DNA of 64,000 bases, taken from CAILZL01 sp050248275 (GTDB lineage Bacteria; Pseudomonadota; Gammaproteobacteria; Steroidobacterales; Steroidobacteraceae). Under the pieces are notes generated by a model, which ran no database searches, was not told where the DNA came from, and saw nothing but the letters and a program-made list of their open reading frames with translations. Positions 23,728 to 33,404 of this stretch are shown piece by piece. How positions within the stretch are numbered: the first letter of the stretch is position 1; every line of letters begins with the position of its first letter. The translations under genes and the position numbers were made by a program. The DNA lies in contig JBFWSR010000011.1 in NCBI GenBank assembly GCA_050248275.1, forward strand, positions 1 through 64,000, given 5' to 3'.

Positions 23728-26613
23728 ATGCCTCCTTCCGCGTCTGTTTCCGGCACTCCCGATTTTTCTCCGTTTTCCTGGTTGACCCGCCACTGGCGAC
23801 TGATGAGCGTGCTGGGCGGAATGCTGCTGGCTTACGCGCTGCTGGGCTTTCTACTGGTGCCGCATCTCATCAAAAAATACGCCGGCGAATATGTGCATCA
23901 CGAGCTGCATCGACAACTGACCCTGGGTCAGGTGCGGTTCAATCCCTTCACGTTATCCATGCAAATCAGCAAAGCCGAGTTGTCGGAAGCCAATGGCGAC
24001 CCCATTGCCGGCTTTGATTACCTGCTGGTGAATGCACAGCTCAGTTCGCTGTTCACCGGCAGCTACAATTTCAGGAAGATCCAGCTGAATGCGCCTGACG
24101 TGCACGTGATTGTCGATACGCAGGGCAGGCTTAATCTGGACTTCAGCGACCCCAATGCGCGCCCCGTCACTGACAGCAACAAATCGTTGCCAGCCGTGCG
24201 CATCGGCGAACTACAGTTGAATAATGGCAGCGTTCACCTTACCGACAACTCCCGCTCCAGGCCGTTCAGCACCGACCTGACGCCCATTCAGTTCACGCTC
24301 AAGGATTTCCGCACCGAACCCAATTACGGCAATGCCTTCCATTTTTCCGGTGCATCCGAAGCCCGGGAAACTTTCGACTGGCGGGGCGATTTCACCGTGC
24401 AGCCACTGGGCTCGAAGGGCAAGCTGCAAGTGACGGGTCTCAAGGCCAGCACGCTACAAAATTATCTGCATGATGCGTTGCCGTTCCGGCTGTTGTCCGG
24501 CGCACTGTCGTTGCAAGGCGAATATCAGCTGGCCATGAATGAAAACATGGCACTGCAGCTCAGCCTGCCGTCGATTGCAGTGAGCGATACGCAGATCGCG
24601 CCGAAAACCGGCGAGGCCACGCCATGGGTGATGCTGCCGCAACTGAACATCAGCAATACGCATGTCTCCCTGCGCGAGCGCAGCATCAAGATACAGCAGG
24701 TGAAAATCAGCGACGCACAGATCGCGGCGTGGCTGGATGCGCAGCGCAATCTCAATTTGCTGGAGCTGCTGGGACCAAATGAACCCAGCGACCAACCCTG
24801 GAACAGCCAAGTCGCCGAAATCGTACTGGACAACGCCAGCGTGCAGGTGGAAGACCGTGGCGTGACGCCCAGTACGCATTTCAAGCTGAGCCCGGCACAC
24901 ATGCAGGTACAGAACTTCAGCTCGGCGCCGGATACCAGCATCCATCTCAACACCACACTGCGCATCAACGACGCAGCAGACCTTGATGCCTCCGGCACAG
25001 TGAATCTCGATACATTGAGTTCGCAACTGAAACTGAAGCTGACCCATTTCGCGCTGGCGGACATGCAGAACTATGCCGCCGAAGCCACTGACATGCTGAT
25101 CAGCAGCGGTCAGCTCAATGCTGACGGCGAGATTTATTACAAGGGCAAAGCGAAGAACAGGAATCCCGGGATCAAGTTCACCGGCAATATGGAAATCGCC
25201 GACCTGAGCACGCAGGACAAGGCCGAGGGCAAGGACTTCATCAAGTGGCAATCGCTGCAATTGCAGAACATGCGTTACAGCATGGCGCCGGATGCGCTGG
25301 AGATTGAGCATATCGTTGCCCGCCAACCCTATGGCCGCGTGGTCATCAACAGCGACAGCACCACCAACATCCAGCATGTGCTGCGCATGCAGCCGGCTGT
25401 CAGGACAGAATCAGGTCAGAAGAACGCAACCCGGACTGCTGCGACGTCCGGCATGCGCACCCGCATTGCCAAAGTCATCATCGACGATGGTTCGGCAAAC
25501 TTCGCGGATTATTCCGTGCAGCCTTCATTTGCCACCGGCATCGAGCATTTGAACGGCACAGTGATCGGCCTGTCCTCCGCCAATGACTCGCGCGCCAGGA
25601 TCAAGCTGGATGGCAGCGTCGATAACTATGCGCCGATGTCGATTACCGGCGAAGCCAATTTCCTGGCTGCCGATGCTTACAGCGACATCGCCATGAACTT
25701 CCGCAACATGGAGCTGACCACCTTCAACCCCTACTCCGGCAAGTTCGCCGGTTACAGCATTGCCAAAGGCAAGCTGGCCACGGAGATTCGCTATCAGATC
25801 CGTGATCGCAAGCTGGATGCACAGCATCACATCGTGATTGATCAGCTCGAGTTCGGCGCGGCCACCGACAGCAAGGATGCCGTGCCGCTGCCGATCAAAC
25901 TCGCCGTGTCGTTGCTGAAAGACCGCAACGGCATCATTGATCTGAACCTGCCCGTGGGCGGCAGCCTCGATGATCCGCAATTCAAGGTCGGGCCCATCAT
26001 CTGGAAAGCCTTCGTCGGCCTGTTGACCAAGATTGTCATGGCGCCCTTCTCGGCGCTGGGCTCGCTGTTTGGTGGCGGTGAGGAACTGGCCTATGTGGAC
26101 TTTGTTCCCGGCTCGGCAGCCCTCAACACTGTAGAAACAGAAAAACTCACCAAGTTGTCCAGGGCATTGCTGGAACGACCGCAATTGAAGCTGAACGTAC
26201 CGTTGACCGTGGCGACTGATGCCGATGCGGCCGCGATGAATCAAGCCGCCTTCAATCAGGCGCTCGCCACCGTATTGCCCAATGCCGTCACGGCCACGCC
26301 GCAGCAACGCCTGACTGCGCTCACCAGGCTGCATCAACAAAAGCTCAACGCCCTTCCCGCGTTCCCAACGGCAAACAGCCTCGCCACCGACGTGACCGGC
26401 GAGCGCATTGCCTATCTGGAAGGCATTCTCAAACCACAATTCGCCATCACGGCGGAAGATCGCAATGCGCTGACCCGCGCCCGCGCCGATGCGGTACAGG
26501 CGGCTCTGCTGGCCAACACCGAGCTGTCGGCAGAACGCATCTATCTGACCGCCCGCAGCAACGAAGTCAAGTCGCCCGATGGCATGGTGCGCATGGAATT
26601 AAAGCTGGAGTAA
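23728..26613 (+). CDS. DUF748 (AsmA-like) protein
   Basis: A 961-residue protein with a single N-terminal membrane segment (about residues 28-50, GGMLLAYALLGFLLVPHLI), then repeated beta-rich periplasmic stretches of the DUF748/AsmA kind. YAGEYVHHELHRQLTLGQVRFNPFTLSMQI and the C-terminal LPVGGSLDDPQFKVGPIIWKA, followed by FVPGSAALN, are typical. AsmA-like proteins are linked to outer-membrane assembly and to lipid transport across the periplasm. The last 130 residues resemble the tail found in long DUF748 proteins. Confidence 0.88.
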   Translation: MPPSASVSGTPDFSPFSWLTRHWRLMSVLGGMLLAYALLGFLLVPHLIKKYAGEYVHHELHRQLTLGQVRFNPFTLSMQISKAELSEANGDPIAGFDYLLVNAQLSSLFTGSYNFRKIQLNAPDVHVIVDTQGRLNLDFSDPNARPVTDSNKSLPAVRIGELQLNNGSVHLTDNSRSRPFSTDLTPIQFTLKDFRTEPNYGNAFHFSGASEARETFDWRGDFTVQPLGSKGKLQVTGLKASTLQNYLHDALPFRLLSGALSLQGEYQLAMNENMALQLSLPSIAVSDTQIAPKTGEATPWVMLPQLNISNTHVSLRERSIKIQQVKISDAQIAAWLDAQRNLNLLELLGPNEPSDQPWNSQVAEIVLDNASVQVEDRGVTPSTHFKLSPAHMQVQNFSSAPDTSIHLNTTLRINDAADLDASGTVNLDTLSSQLKLKLTHFALADMQNYAAEATDMLISSGQLNADGEIYYKGKAKNRNPGIKFTGNMEIADLSTQDKAEGKDFIKWQSLQLQNMRYSMAPDALEIEHIVARQPYGRVVINSDSTTNIQHVLRMQPAVRTESGQKNATRTAATSGMRTRIAKVIIDDGSANFADYSVQPSFATGIEHLNGTVIGLSSANDSRARIKLDGSVDNYAPMSITGEANFLAADAYSDIAMNFRNMELTTFNPYSGKFAGYSIAKGKLATEIRYQIRDRKLDAQHHIVIDQLEFGAATDSKDAVPLPIKLAVSLLKDRNGIIDLNLPVGGSLDDPQFKVGPIIWKAFVGLLTKIVMAPFSALGSLFGGGEELAYVDFVPGSAALNTVETEKLTKLSRALLERPQLKLNVPLTVATDADAAAMNQAAFNQALATVLPNAVTATPQQRLTALTRLHQQKLNALPAFPTANSLATDVTGERIAYLEGILKPQFAITAEDRNALTRARADAVQAALLANTELSAERIYLTARSNEVKSPDGMVRMELKLE

Positions 26614-26895
26614 AGCGAGCATATCGGTTTCAGCGTCTCCTTCTACAAAAGGTCGCTTTTCGTGATCAGCATGTCGTTCATGCCTTCACCCTTCAATCCC
26701 CCAAGCTGGATGGGCCATCAGAAAAACTGCTGGTTTCGCATCACGACAATATCCACGCGCCACAGCCATGTACATTGATGCCTTCTTCAACAACATCCAA
26801 TGAAATGCGGCGAACCAACGTTTAGAACAGGGCATGAAGCTCGCCAGATGGTTGTGCGGATAAATCACCAACCCACCTCTCAGTGCCCTGCAGAT

Positions 26896-27450
26896 TTACA
26901 ACGAGCCGTTAAAGCACGCCGTTTGCTGACGCCTGATAGCGCGCTGAAACACCAGCAAAGCTTGTTTCAAAACCAGAGAAATCTCTGGATGATTCACAAT
27001 GCCGGCTTCGTCCAGACCAGAACCGAGAATCTGCACAGCGATGCAAGCTTCTTCAACAATGCAAGCCGACATCACGTTCAGCACTTCATGCAATGCCGCC
27101 TGTGCCAGCGTGGCGCGCGGTGACGCATTCAGCAACATCACTGGCTTGTTGACGAAAGCTTCACTGCCCACCACCCAATCCAGCGCATTTTTCATGACTC
27201 CCGGGATGCCATGAGCATATTCAGGGCTGGCAATGATCACGCCATCAGCCTGAATAACCCGATTCCTGAAATCGGCAACCGGCAGAGGGTCGTCTGTTTC
27301 CAGATCAGGATTGAACAACGGCAGGTCAGCCATGCCGGCATAAATCACAACGGAAATATCTTCAGGCGCCACCCGCGTCAACGCGCGCAGCAGCATGGTA
27401 TTCAGCGAGGCAGCACGCAGACTGCCGGAGATGGCGAGAAGTTTTATCAT
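26896..27450 (-). CDS. NADPH-dependent FMN reductase
   Basis: A 184-residue flavodoxin-fold reductase. AISGSLRAASLN near residue 7 binds the FMN phosphate, and SPEYAHGIPGVMKNALDWVVGS near 75-95 is the family signature. The enzyme reduces free FMN or quinones with NAD(P)H. It lies 41 bp upstream (same strand) of nothing obvious; the COG4705 membrane-protein gene that ends at 27491 reads towards it and may be co-transcribed. Confidence 0.9.
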   Translation of the reverse strand: MIKLLAISGSLRAASLNTMLLRALTRVAPEDISVVIYAGMADLPLFNPDLETDDPLPVADFRNRVIQADGVIIASPEYAHGIPGVMKNALDWVVGSEAFVNKPVMLLNASPRATLAQAALHEVLNVMSACIVEEACIAVQILGSGLDEAGIVNHPEISLVLKQALLVFQRAIRRQQTACFNGSL

Positions 27451-27490
27451 GAGCAGGGGCCGACAACCGACTTAATCAACAACATCATGC

Positions 27491-28249
27491 TCAATGCGCC
27501 TGCGCTGCCGGTTTCTGCGGAAAAATGACGATACATGCGGCTATAAACGCCAGAAGAACAACCGATGCCGTGTAGCGGCTCAGCGCCAGTCCACCGGTAT
27601 CAGTCGGTTTATCAAGAAAATCGCCGACAACCGCCCCAAGCGGACGCGTGAGAATAAATGCGGACCAAAACAGCAGCGTGCGAGAAAGGGACGTCCAATA
27701 ATAAGTTGCGCAAATAACCGCCAATAGAGCGCCAAACACCATCGCGCTTCCGCCATAACCCAGTCCAGCCGTATCCGCCGTCCAGTCACCCAATGCCGTA
27801 CCCAGTGTTTGTGAAAACATGATCGTCACCCAGTAGAACATCTCGGCTTTTGCAGAGTTTATGGTGGCCACCGAAATCGTACCGAGAGAACGGTGCCAGA
27901 TGAACAGCGATGCCGCCAGCAACGCCAGCAGCAATGCGCTGCCTCCTGCGTAACCAATACCCAGGGATCGGTCGGCAAAATCAGCCAGAGTCGTCCCCAC
28001 GGTCGTAGTGGCGATAATCGTGATCCAGTATAAAAACGGATGAAACTTCCTGGCGCGAATCTGGGCGATGACGGCGACAATGAAAACCATCCCGAAGATT
28101 GCCGTACCGACGAGATAGCCCAAATTCATTGACATGGACACTGCGTCGCCACCGGTTTCGCCAAGCGTCGTGGCGGCGATCTTGATGATCCAGAAAAGCA
28201 GCGTAACCTCTGGCGTCTTGTTTGCGAGTTCTTCCTTTACAGCATGCAT
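27491..28249 (-). CDS. COG4705-like integral membrane protein with four internal repeats
   Basis: A 252-residue membrane protein with about eight hydrophobic segments. Four repeat units share T.LG...GD/AD followed by a glycine-rich start of the next helix: TTLGETGGDAVS, TVGTTLADFADRSLGIGYAGG, TLGTALGDWTADTAGLGYGG and PLGAVVGDFLDKPTDTGGLAL. This matches uncharacterised membrane proteins of the COG4705 type. The repeated acidic residues in membrane turns suggest ion or metal transport, but no function is known to me. The start ATG 28249 has GGAG upstream; a longer frame to 28270 is less likely. Confidence 0.75.
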   Translation of the reverse strand: MHAVKEELANKTPEVTLLFWIIKIAATTLGETGGDAVSMSMNLGYLVGTAIFGMVFIVAVIAQIRARKFHPFLYWITIIATTTVGTTLADFADRSLGIGYAGGSALLLALLAASLFIWHRSLGTISVATINSAKAEMFYWVTIMFSQTLGTALGDWTADTAGLGYGGSAMVFGALLAVICATYYWTSLSRTLLFWSAFILTRPLGAVVGDFLDKPTDTGGLALSRYTASVVLLAFIAACIVIFPQKPAAQAH

Positions 28250-28828
28250 GCGGTTCTCCGGGCACATCAACTCTTGGTCATTACACAGAATACAGCCAGC
28301 ATATTAGACCCCATCTCAAAATTACTGCACCCGGTGTCTTGCGCCCCGGCGGTACTCGGAATTCTCATGTATTGCCGCATACACTCCGGTTCCTGTGCTC
28401 TGACCCACGATTATGATGTGGGCACCCTATCTTCGCTCGCAGAGCGTAATCGAAGCATTACATCTGAGATAGCTTTATTAAATAGAGTTAATAAGTAACC
28501 GTTGATTGGTAAAGCCGGATCATGGTCCGAGCTTGGAAGGACTCGGATGATCGTCAGGGCGACGCCCGAACGGCCAGTGATATTTCCGGCCGCCATTCAT
28601 CATGGCAAGGTCGTTGATGCTGGCAATGCAGCATCCATGGTGTATTGGCTTGATGAAAGATGGCATGTGTACTACAGGTGAATCACCTGCCATGTTCGTA
28701 GTCGAGGCATTGGAAAAGGGAACAGATCAGATGAACCGCCCTCTGCTATCGTTACGCTATTAACGGTATGATGGTATCGATTTTGCAACTTTCAGAGTGA
28801 AGGTTGGCTGGTTCAGACAGGACGGGGT
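28250..28828. other. 579-bp intergenic region between divergent genes
   Basis: No gene is supported here. The left part is AT-richer and may hold the promoter of the minus-strand membrane-protein gene. The right part precedes the acetoacetyl-CoA reductase gene and contains a perfect 15-base palindrome at 28675-28689 plus CGTTA...TAACG near 28750. Short frames in it have no recognisable content. Confidence 0.4.
28675..28689. promoter_or_regulatory. perfect palindrome, candidate operator upstream of phbB
   Basis: CAGGTGAATCACCTG has two perfect 7-base arms around a single central base. It sits 140 bp before the acetoacetyl-CoA reductase start in an otherwise gene-free region, which suits a dimeric repressor site. 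The regulator is unknown. Confidence 0.4.
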
Positions 28829-29572
28829 ATGAGTATCAAGCGAGTGGCGTATGTAACAGGCGGTATGGGCGGCATTGGCACCGCCATCTGCAAACGCTTT
28901 TGCCAGCAAGGCCATACCGTCATTGCCGGTTGCGGTCCGCACTCCTTGCGCAAGGACAACTGGCTGCGCGACATGCAGGCTCAGGGATTCAATATCATCG
29001 CCTCGGAAGGCAATGTGGGCGACTGGGACTCCACCAAGGCCGCTTTCGATAAAGTCAAAGCAGAAGTCGGCGCCGTGGACATCCTGGTGAACAATGCCGG
29101 CATCACGCGCGATGCCGTGTTCCGCAAGATGAACAAGGAACAATGGGACCAGGTCATCAACACCAATCTCAACAGCATGTTCAATGTCACCAAACAGGTG
29201 ATTGAAGACATGGTGACGCGCGGCTGGGGACGCATCATCAACATTTCATCCGTGAATGGTCAGAGAGGCCAGTTCGGCCAGACCAATTACGCCACCGCCA
29301 AGGCGGGCATTCACGGCTTCAGCATGGCACTGGCCCTGGAAGTGGCCAATCGCGGCGTCACTGTCAACACCGTATCGCCGGGTTACATCGGCACGCCCAT
29401 GGTGCGCGCCATCCGTCCCGATGTGCTGGAACAGATCGTCGGCGGTATTCCGATGAAACGACTGGGCGAACCCGACGAAATCGCTTCATTGGTCAATTGG
29501 CTGGCTTCAGAGGAAGCCGGCTTCACTACCGGCGCCGACTTCTCGATGAATGGCGGCCTGCACATGTATTGA
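28829..29572 (+). CDS. phbB: acetoacetyl-CoA reductase
   Basis: A 247-residue SDR that makes (R)-3-hydroxybutyryl-CoA for polyhydroxybutyrate. YVTGGMGGIGTAICKRF binds NADPH, NNAGITRDAVFRKM lies near residue 90, INISSVNGQRGQFGQTNYATAKAG carries the catalytic Ser and Tyr-x-x-x-Lys, and the end NGGLHMY is the PhbB/PhaB signature. No synthase (phaC) or thiolase (phaA) gene lies nearby, so the pathway must be completed elsewhere if it exists. Confidence 0.92.
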   Translation: MSIKRVAYVTGGMGGIGTAICKRFCQQGHTVIAGCGPHSLRKDNWLRDMQAQGFNIIASEGNVGDWDSTKAAFDKVKAEVGAVDILVNNAGITRDAVFRKMNKEQWDQVINTNLNSMFNVTKQVIEDMVTRGWGRIINISSVNGQRGQFGQTNYATAKAGIHGFSMALALEVANRGVTVNTVSPGYIGTPMVRAIRPDVLEQIVGGIPMKRLGEPDEIASLVNWLASEEAGFTTGADFSMNGGLHMY

Positions 29573-29577
29573 TCAGC

Positions 29578-29596
29578 GGGCGCATTGATCGCGCCC
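29578..29596. terminator. possible bidirectional terminator between convergent genes
   Basis: GGGCGC and GCGCCC pair around a 7-base loop, flanked by GATC repeats, between the stops of phbB (plus) and the aldehyde dehydrogenase (minus). There is no long T-run, so the strength is uncertain. Confidence 0.45.
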
Positions 29597-29598
29597 GA

Positions 29599-31107
29599 TC
29601 ATCCCAACTTGATCCAGGTGGTTTTCAGCTCGGTGTACTTGTCGAAGGCATGCAGGGATTTGTCGCGGCCATTGCCTGATTGCTTGAAACCGCCGAACGG
29701 CACGGTGATGTCGTCTTCGTCGTAGCAATTCACATACACCATGCCCGCACGCAGGGCCCGCGACATGCGATGCGCAGTATTCAAATCCCGGGTCCATACC
29801 GCCGCAGCCAGGCCATACATCACTTCATTGGCAATGCGGATCGCCTCGGCCTCATCCTTGAAACTGATGGCGGACAGCACCGGTCCGAAAACTTCTTCAC
29901 GGGCTATGATCATCTGCGGGGTGACATCAAACATCGTCGGTTCGAAATAGGCACCGCCGGTTTGTTCACGCAGGCGCTTGCCGCCGAACCGCAGACGGGC
30001 GCCTTGTTGCTGCGCTTCAGTGACATACGACTGCACACGCTGCAGTTGCAGGTCATCCACCAGTGCGCCCACCTTGGTGCGCTCATCCAGCGGATCGCCC
30101 ACCTGATACTGCTGAGCATGGTGCGCCACGCGTGCCAGCAAGGCTTCCTTGATGGATTCCTGCACCAGTAAACGCGAGCCTGCCGAACACATTTCTCCCT
30201 GATTGAAGAAAATCGCCGCCGCTGTGGCCGCTGCCGCCTGCTCCAGATCGGCCACATCCGCCATGACGATGTTGGGTGACTTGCCGCCACACTCCAGCCA
30301 CACGCGCTTGAGATTGGATTGCCCGGCGTATTGCAGCATCAGCTTGCCGGTTGCGGTGGAGCCGGTGAAGGAAATGCAATCCACATCCATATGCAACGCC
30401 AATGCTTTACCGGCGGTGTGCCCATAGCCCGGCACGACATTGAACACGCCATCGGGCAGGCCCGCCTGCGTCGCCAGTTCGGCAATACGCAGAGCGCTCA
30501 AGGGCGACTTTTCCGATGGCTTGATGACGATGGAATTGCCCGCCGCCAATGCGGGGGCAAATTTCCAGGCCGCCATGATCAGCGGAAAATTCCACGGCAC
30601 AATGGCGCCCACCACCCCGACCGGCTCACGGGTAATGGTGGCCAGGACATCGTATGCCGTGGGCGCGACCTGGTCATACAGCTTGTCGATCGCTTCCGCG
30701 TACCAGCGCAGACAACGCACGGTTGCCGGAATATCCACACGCCGGCTGTAACGGATGGGCTTGCCCATATCCAGGGTTTCCAGCAACGCGAGCTCTTCAG
30801 CATGCGCTTCGATCAAATCGGCGAACTTCAACAGCACCTGTTTGCGGTGTGCCGGTGAGGCATGCGCCCAGCTGCCACTCTCGAATGCCGCACGTGCTGC
30901 GGCCACCGCAGCGTCAATGTCCGCCTGTTCGCAGGCAACCACCTGCGTCAGCACCCGGCCGTCAATCGGACTGATGCAGTCGAAGCGCCCGCCCGCCCTG
31001 GCATCCACGTAACGGCCATTGATGAAGGCCTGATTACGGAATTGCGCTGTCGTCGCACGCGCGTGCCAATTGATGTTAGATACCAAGTCCGCCGCCATGT
31101 TGGTCAT
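29599..31107 (-). CDS. NAD(P)-dependent aldehyde dehydrogenase, PuuC-like
   Basis: An enzyme of about 502 residues (514 if the upstream ATG at 31143 is used). It has the ALDH marks PWNFPLIMAAWKFAPALAAGN, FTGSTATGK, LECGGKSPN with the general-base Glu, and FNQGEMCSAGSR with the catalytic Cys. It most resembles gamma-glutamyl-gamma-aminobutyraldehyde dehydrogenases. The divergent neighbour is an omega-amino-acid transaminase, so together they may turn polyamine- or beta-alanine-derived amines into acids. A weak CAGGT precedes the chosen ATG. Confidence 0.9.
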   Translation of the reverse strand: MTNMAADLVSNINWHARATTAQFRNQAFINGRYVDARAGGRFDCISPIDGRVLTQVVACEQADIDAAVAAARAAFESGSWAHASPAHRKQVLLKFADLIEAHAEELALLETLDMGKPIRYSRRVDIPATVRCLRWYAEAIDKLYDQVAPTAYDVLATITREPVGVVGAIVPWNFPLIMAAWKFAPALAAGNSIVIKPSEKSPLSALRIAELATQAGLPDGVFNVVPGYGHTAGKALALHMDVDCISFTGSTATGKLMLQYAGQSNLKRVWLECGGKSPNIVMADVADLEQAAAATAAAIFFNQGEMCSAGSRLLVQESIKEALLARVAHHAQQYQVGDPLDERTKVGALVDDLQLQRVQSYVTEAQQQGARLRFGGKRLREQTGGAYFEPTMFDVTPQMIIAREEVFGPVLSAISFKDEAEAIRIANEVMYGLAAAVWTRDLNTAHRMSRALRAGMVYVNCYDEDDITVPFGGFKQSGNGRDKSLHAFDKYTELKTTWIKLG

Positions 31108-31221
31108 ACCTGTCTTGTGCTGACGATTACATTCGCTTGACATGAATTTGCGCTGCGGTCATGAAGCATGTCAATTTAAGCACATCCATTTCCGCCCTCT
31201 CTGTCGCTTTTAGAGAACGCA

Positions 31222-32535
31222 ATGAGCTTGAATCGGGAAGAACTTGAAGCCTTCTGGATGCCCTTCACCGCCAACCGCCAGTTCAAGGCCAACCCGCGCC
31301 TGCTGGTGCGCGCCCAAGGGATGCACTACTGGACTGATGATGGCCGTCAAATACTGGACGGCACGGCGGGTCTGTGGTGCGTGAATGCCGGTCACGCCCG
31401 CCCGGAGATCACGCAGGCAGTCACGCAACAATTGAACACGCTGGATTACGCACCCAACTTCCAGATGGGTCATCCGCAGGCATTTACCCTGGCCAACCGG
31501 CTCGTGCAACACACGCCCGGGGATCTCGACCATGTGTTCTTCAGCAATTCAGGTTCCGAGGCCGTGGACACTGCCTTGAAGATTGCGCTGGCTTATCACC
31601 GCGTGCGCGGCGATGCCGCGCGCACGCGCCTGATTGGCCGCGAAAAGGCCTATCACGGCGTCGGCTTTGGCGGCATTTCCGTAGGTGGCATGGTCAATAA
31701 CCGCAAATGGTTCGGCAACCTGCTGCCCGGCGTGGATCATTTGCCGCATACCCTGAATCAGCAACACAATCGCTTTACGCGCGGCGAGCCCGAGTGGGGC
31801 GCGCATCTGGCCGATGAGCTTGAGCGCATCGTGCAGCTGCATGATCCTTCAACCATCGCTGCGGTGATTGTCGAACCGCTGTCGGGATCGGTGGGCGTGC
31901 TGCCGCCGCCCAAAGGTTATCTGAAGCGCCTGCGTGAGCTGTGCGACAAATATGGGCTGCTGCTGATTTTCGATGAAGTCATCACCGGCTTCGGCCGCAT
32001 GGGTCAGCCTTTTGCCGCGCAATACTTCGATGTACTGCCGGACATGATCACGTCGGCCAAGGCGCTGACCAACGCCGCCATTCCCATGGGCGCCACCTTT
32101 GTGCGCCAGCATGTTTACGACGCTTTCATGCAGGGCCCGGATTCGGCGATCGACCTGTATCACGGTTATACCTACTCGGGGCATCCGGCCGCCTGTGCTG
32201 CAGCCCATGCCACTCTGGATATTTTTCAGCGCGAAGACCTGTTCACTCGCGTCGGCGAACTGGCGCCTTATTGGGAACAGGCCGCACACTCATTGCGCGG
32301 TTTGCCGCATGTGGTCGATATCCGCAATCTGGGCTTGATCGCCGGCATTGAATTTGAGGCCGTTCCCGGCAGGATCGGGGCGCGCGGCTTTGCAGTCTTT
32401 ATCAAGTGCTTCGAGAAAGGCCTGCTGGTACGCGGCGCCGGCGATACCATTGCCCTGTCGCCGCCGCTGATCATCAGCAGGGATCAGATTGATGAACTGT
32501 TCGGAATCCTCGGTGACGTGATTCGCCACGCATAA
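31222..32535 (+). CDS. omega-amino acid:pyruvate aminotransferase (class III, PLP)
   Basis: A 437-residue class-III aminotransferase. FWMPFTANRQFKANPRLLVRAQGMHY at the start, SNSGSEAVDTALKIA, AYHGVGFGGISVGG, FDEVITGFGRMG and TSAKALTNAAIPMGA with the PLP lysine K280 identify it as a beta-alanine:pyruvate transaminase-type enzyme. It transfers the amino group of beta-alanine or other omega-amino acids to pyruvate. The divergent aldehyde dehydrogenase is a plausible partner. panD, which makes beta-alanine, is also in this window. Confidence 0.93.
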   Translation: MSLNREELEAFWMPFTANRQFKANPRLLVRAQGMHYWTDDGRQILDGTAGLWCVNAGHARPEITQAVTQQLNTLDYAPNFQMGHPQAFTLANRLVQHTPGDLDHVFFSNSGSEAVDTALKIALAYHRVRGDAARTRLIGREKAYHGVGFGGISVGGMVNNRKWFGNLLPGVDHLPHTLNQQHNRFTRGEPEWGAHLADELERIVQLHDPSTIAAVIVEPLSGSVGVLPPPKGYLKRLRELCDKYGLLLIFDEVITGFGRMGQPFAAQYFDVLPDMITSAKALTNAAIPMGATFVRQHVYDAFMQGPDSAIDLYHGYTYSGHPAACAAAHATLDIFQREDLFTRVGELAPYWEQAAHSLRGLPHVVDIRNLGLIAGIEFEAVPGRIGARGFAVFIKCFEKGLLVRGAGDTIALSPPLIISRDQIDELFGILGDVIRHA

Positions 32536-32537
32536 TA

Positions 32538-32566
32538 GTAGGGGCCGATTTCAAACCGGCCCCTAC
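32538..32566. terminator. bidirectional hairpin between convergent genes
   Basis: A perfect 10-bp inverted repeat, GTAGGGGCCG with CGGCCCCTAC, has a 9-base loop. It lies just after the transaminase stop and just before the end of the minus-strand porin gene. The GTAGGGGC...GCCCCTAC motif also resembles a hairpin scattered in many genomes. Confidence 0.7.
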
Positions 32567-32569
32567 GAG

Positions 32570-33253
32570 TTACCAAGGCAGGGTGGTTGCCACGGTGAAG
32601 ACGAAACGGCCTTCGCTGTTAAACACATCCGAATGAGGGTTGGGCAGGTTGGTATCTACGTACTTCAGACCCAGATTGAACTTCTGGACCGTATAACCCA
32701 CTCCGACCGAGTAATCGGTGTAATCGGCAAACCCACGGTTGCCTTCGCTGCGACCAACATGCGCCATCGCGGACAGGTTTTCGACGGGCAACGGCACCGT
32801 TGCATCGATGGACAGATTGAATGCACCGACGTGACCAGGAGTGCTATCGCCGCCGTAATCATTGGCATAGCTCAACTTGCCCTTGAAATAGCTGTAGCTC
32901 AGCGCAGCGTAGATTTCCGGAAAATTGTATTGATCTTCATCGTAGGTGTAGTACACGAAACCGGCGTCCCAACCCAGGCCCACCGCAGTCTTGCCGGTAA
33001 ACCCGGTATACAAGTCCAATTCGAAATCCGTATTGTCGCCGAAATCGACATTGCTGGCCCAGGCGCCGACATACCAGCCACTCTTGTCATCGGCATAGTC
33101 GAAGCTCGCTTGTAGTGCCGGATCTTCCGCCGATTGGGACACGCCACGAAAGTCGTAATCGTTGGTCAACGTAATGGTGGAAGAAATTCCAGCATTGGCC
33201 AGGCCCGAGACGACCAACAAACCCAACGCAGACCAGACTTTCACTTGCTTCAT
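32570..33253 (-). CDS. TorF-family putative porin 1
   Basis: A 227-residue outer-membrane protein. The signal peptide ends GLANA, and the mature part is a series of amphipathic beta strands rich in Tyr, Gly and Asp (NDYDFRGVSQS, YYTYDEDQYNF and others) ending in FTVATTLPW, with a terminal aromatic residue as barrel proteins require. The pattern STITLTNDYDFRGVSQS is that of the TorF-like/DUF-type Gcw_chp porin family. The ATG at 33253 has GAGG just before it. The substrate is unknown. Confidence 0.85.
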   Translation of the reverse strand: MKQVKVWSALGLLVVSGLANAGISSTITLTNDYDFRGVSQSAEDPALQASFDYADDKSGWYVGAWASNVDFGDNTDFELDLYTGFTGKTAVGLGWDAGFVYYTYDEDQYNFPEIYAALSYSYFKGKLSYANDYGGDSTPGHVGAFNLSIDATVPLPVENLSAMAHVGRSEGNRGFADYTDYSVGVGYTVQKFNLGLKYVDTNLPNPHSDVFNSEGRFVFTVATTLPW

Positions 33254-33404
33254 AAAACCTCGCTGTTGCAGAAAAGTCACAGTAAGTGACCACCCGGAAA
33301 GCGACTTTACTTAAGTTAGATGGTAACAGCCAGCGGTGGCTGAAAGTAGCGACAGCTACTACTGCAGGTCTTAATGCCTCGGCATTGATCCAACTTGCCA
33401 ACAG

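Noticed and set aside
24454..26439. Two long minus-strand frames opposite the DUF748 gene
   Set aside because: Antisense shadows; the plus-strand protein is continuous and matches its family.
28829..29572. Polyhydroxybutyrate operon around phbB
   Set aside because: No synthase, thiolase or phasin gene lies beside it, so an operon is not supported.
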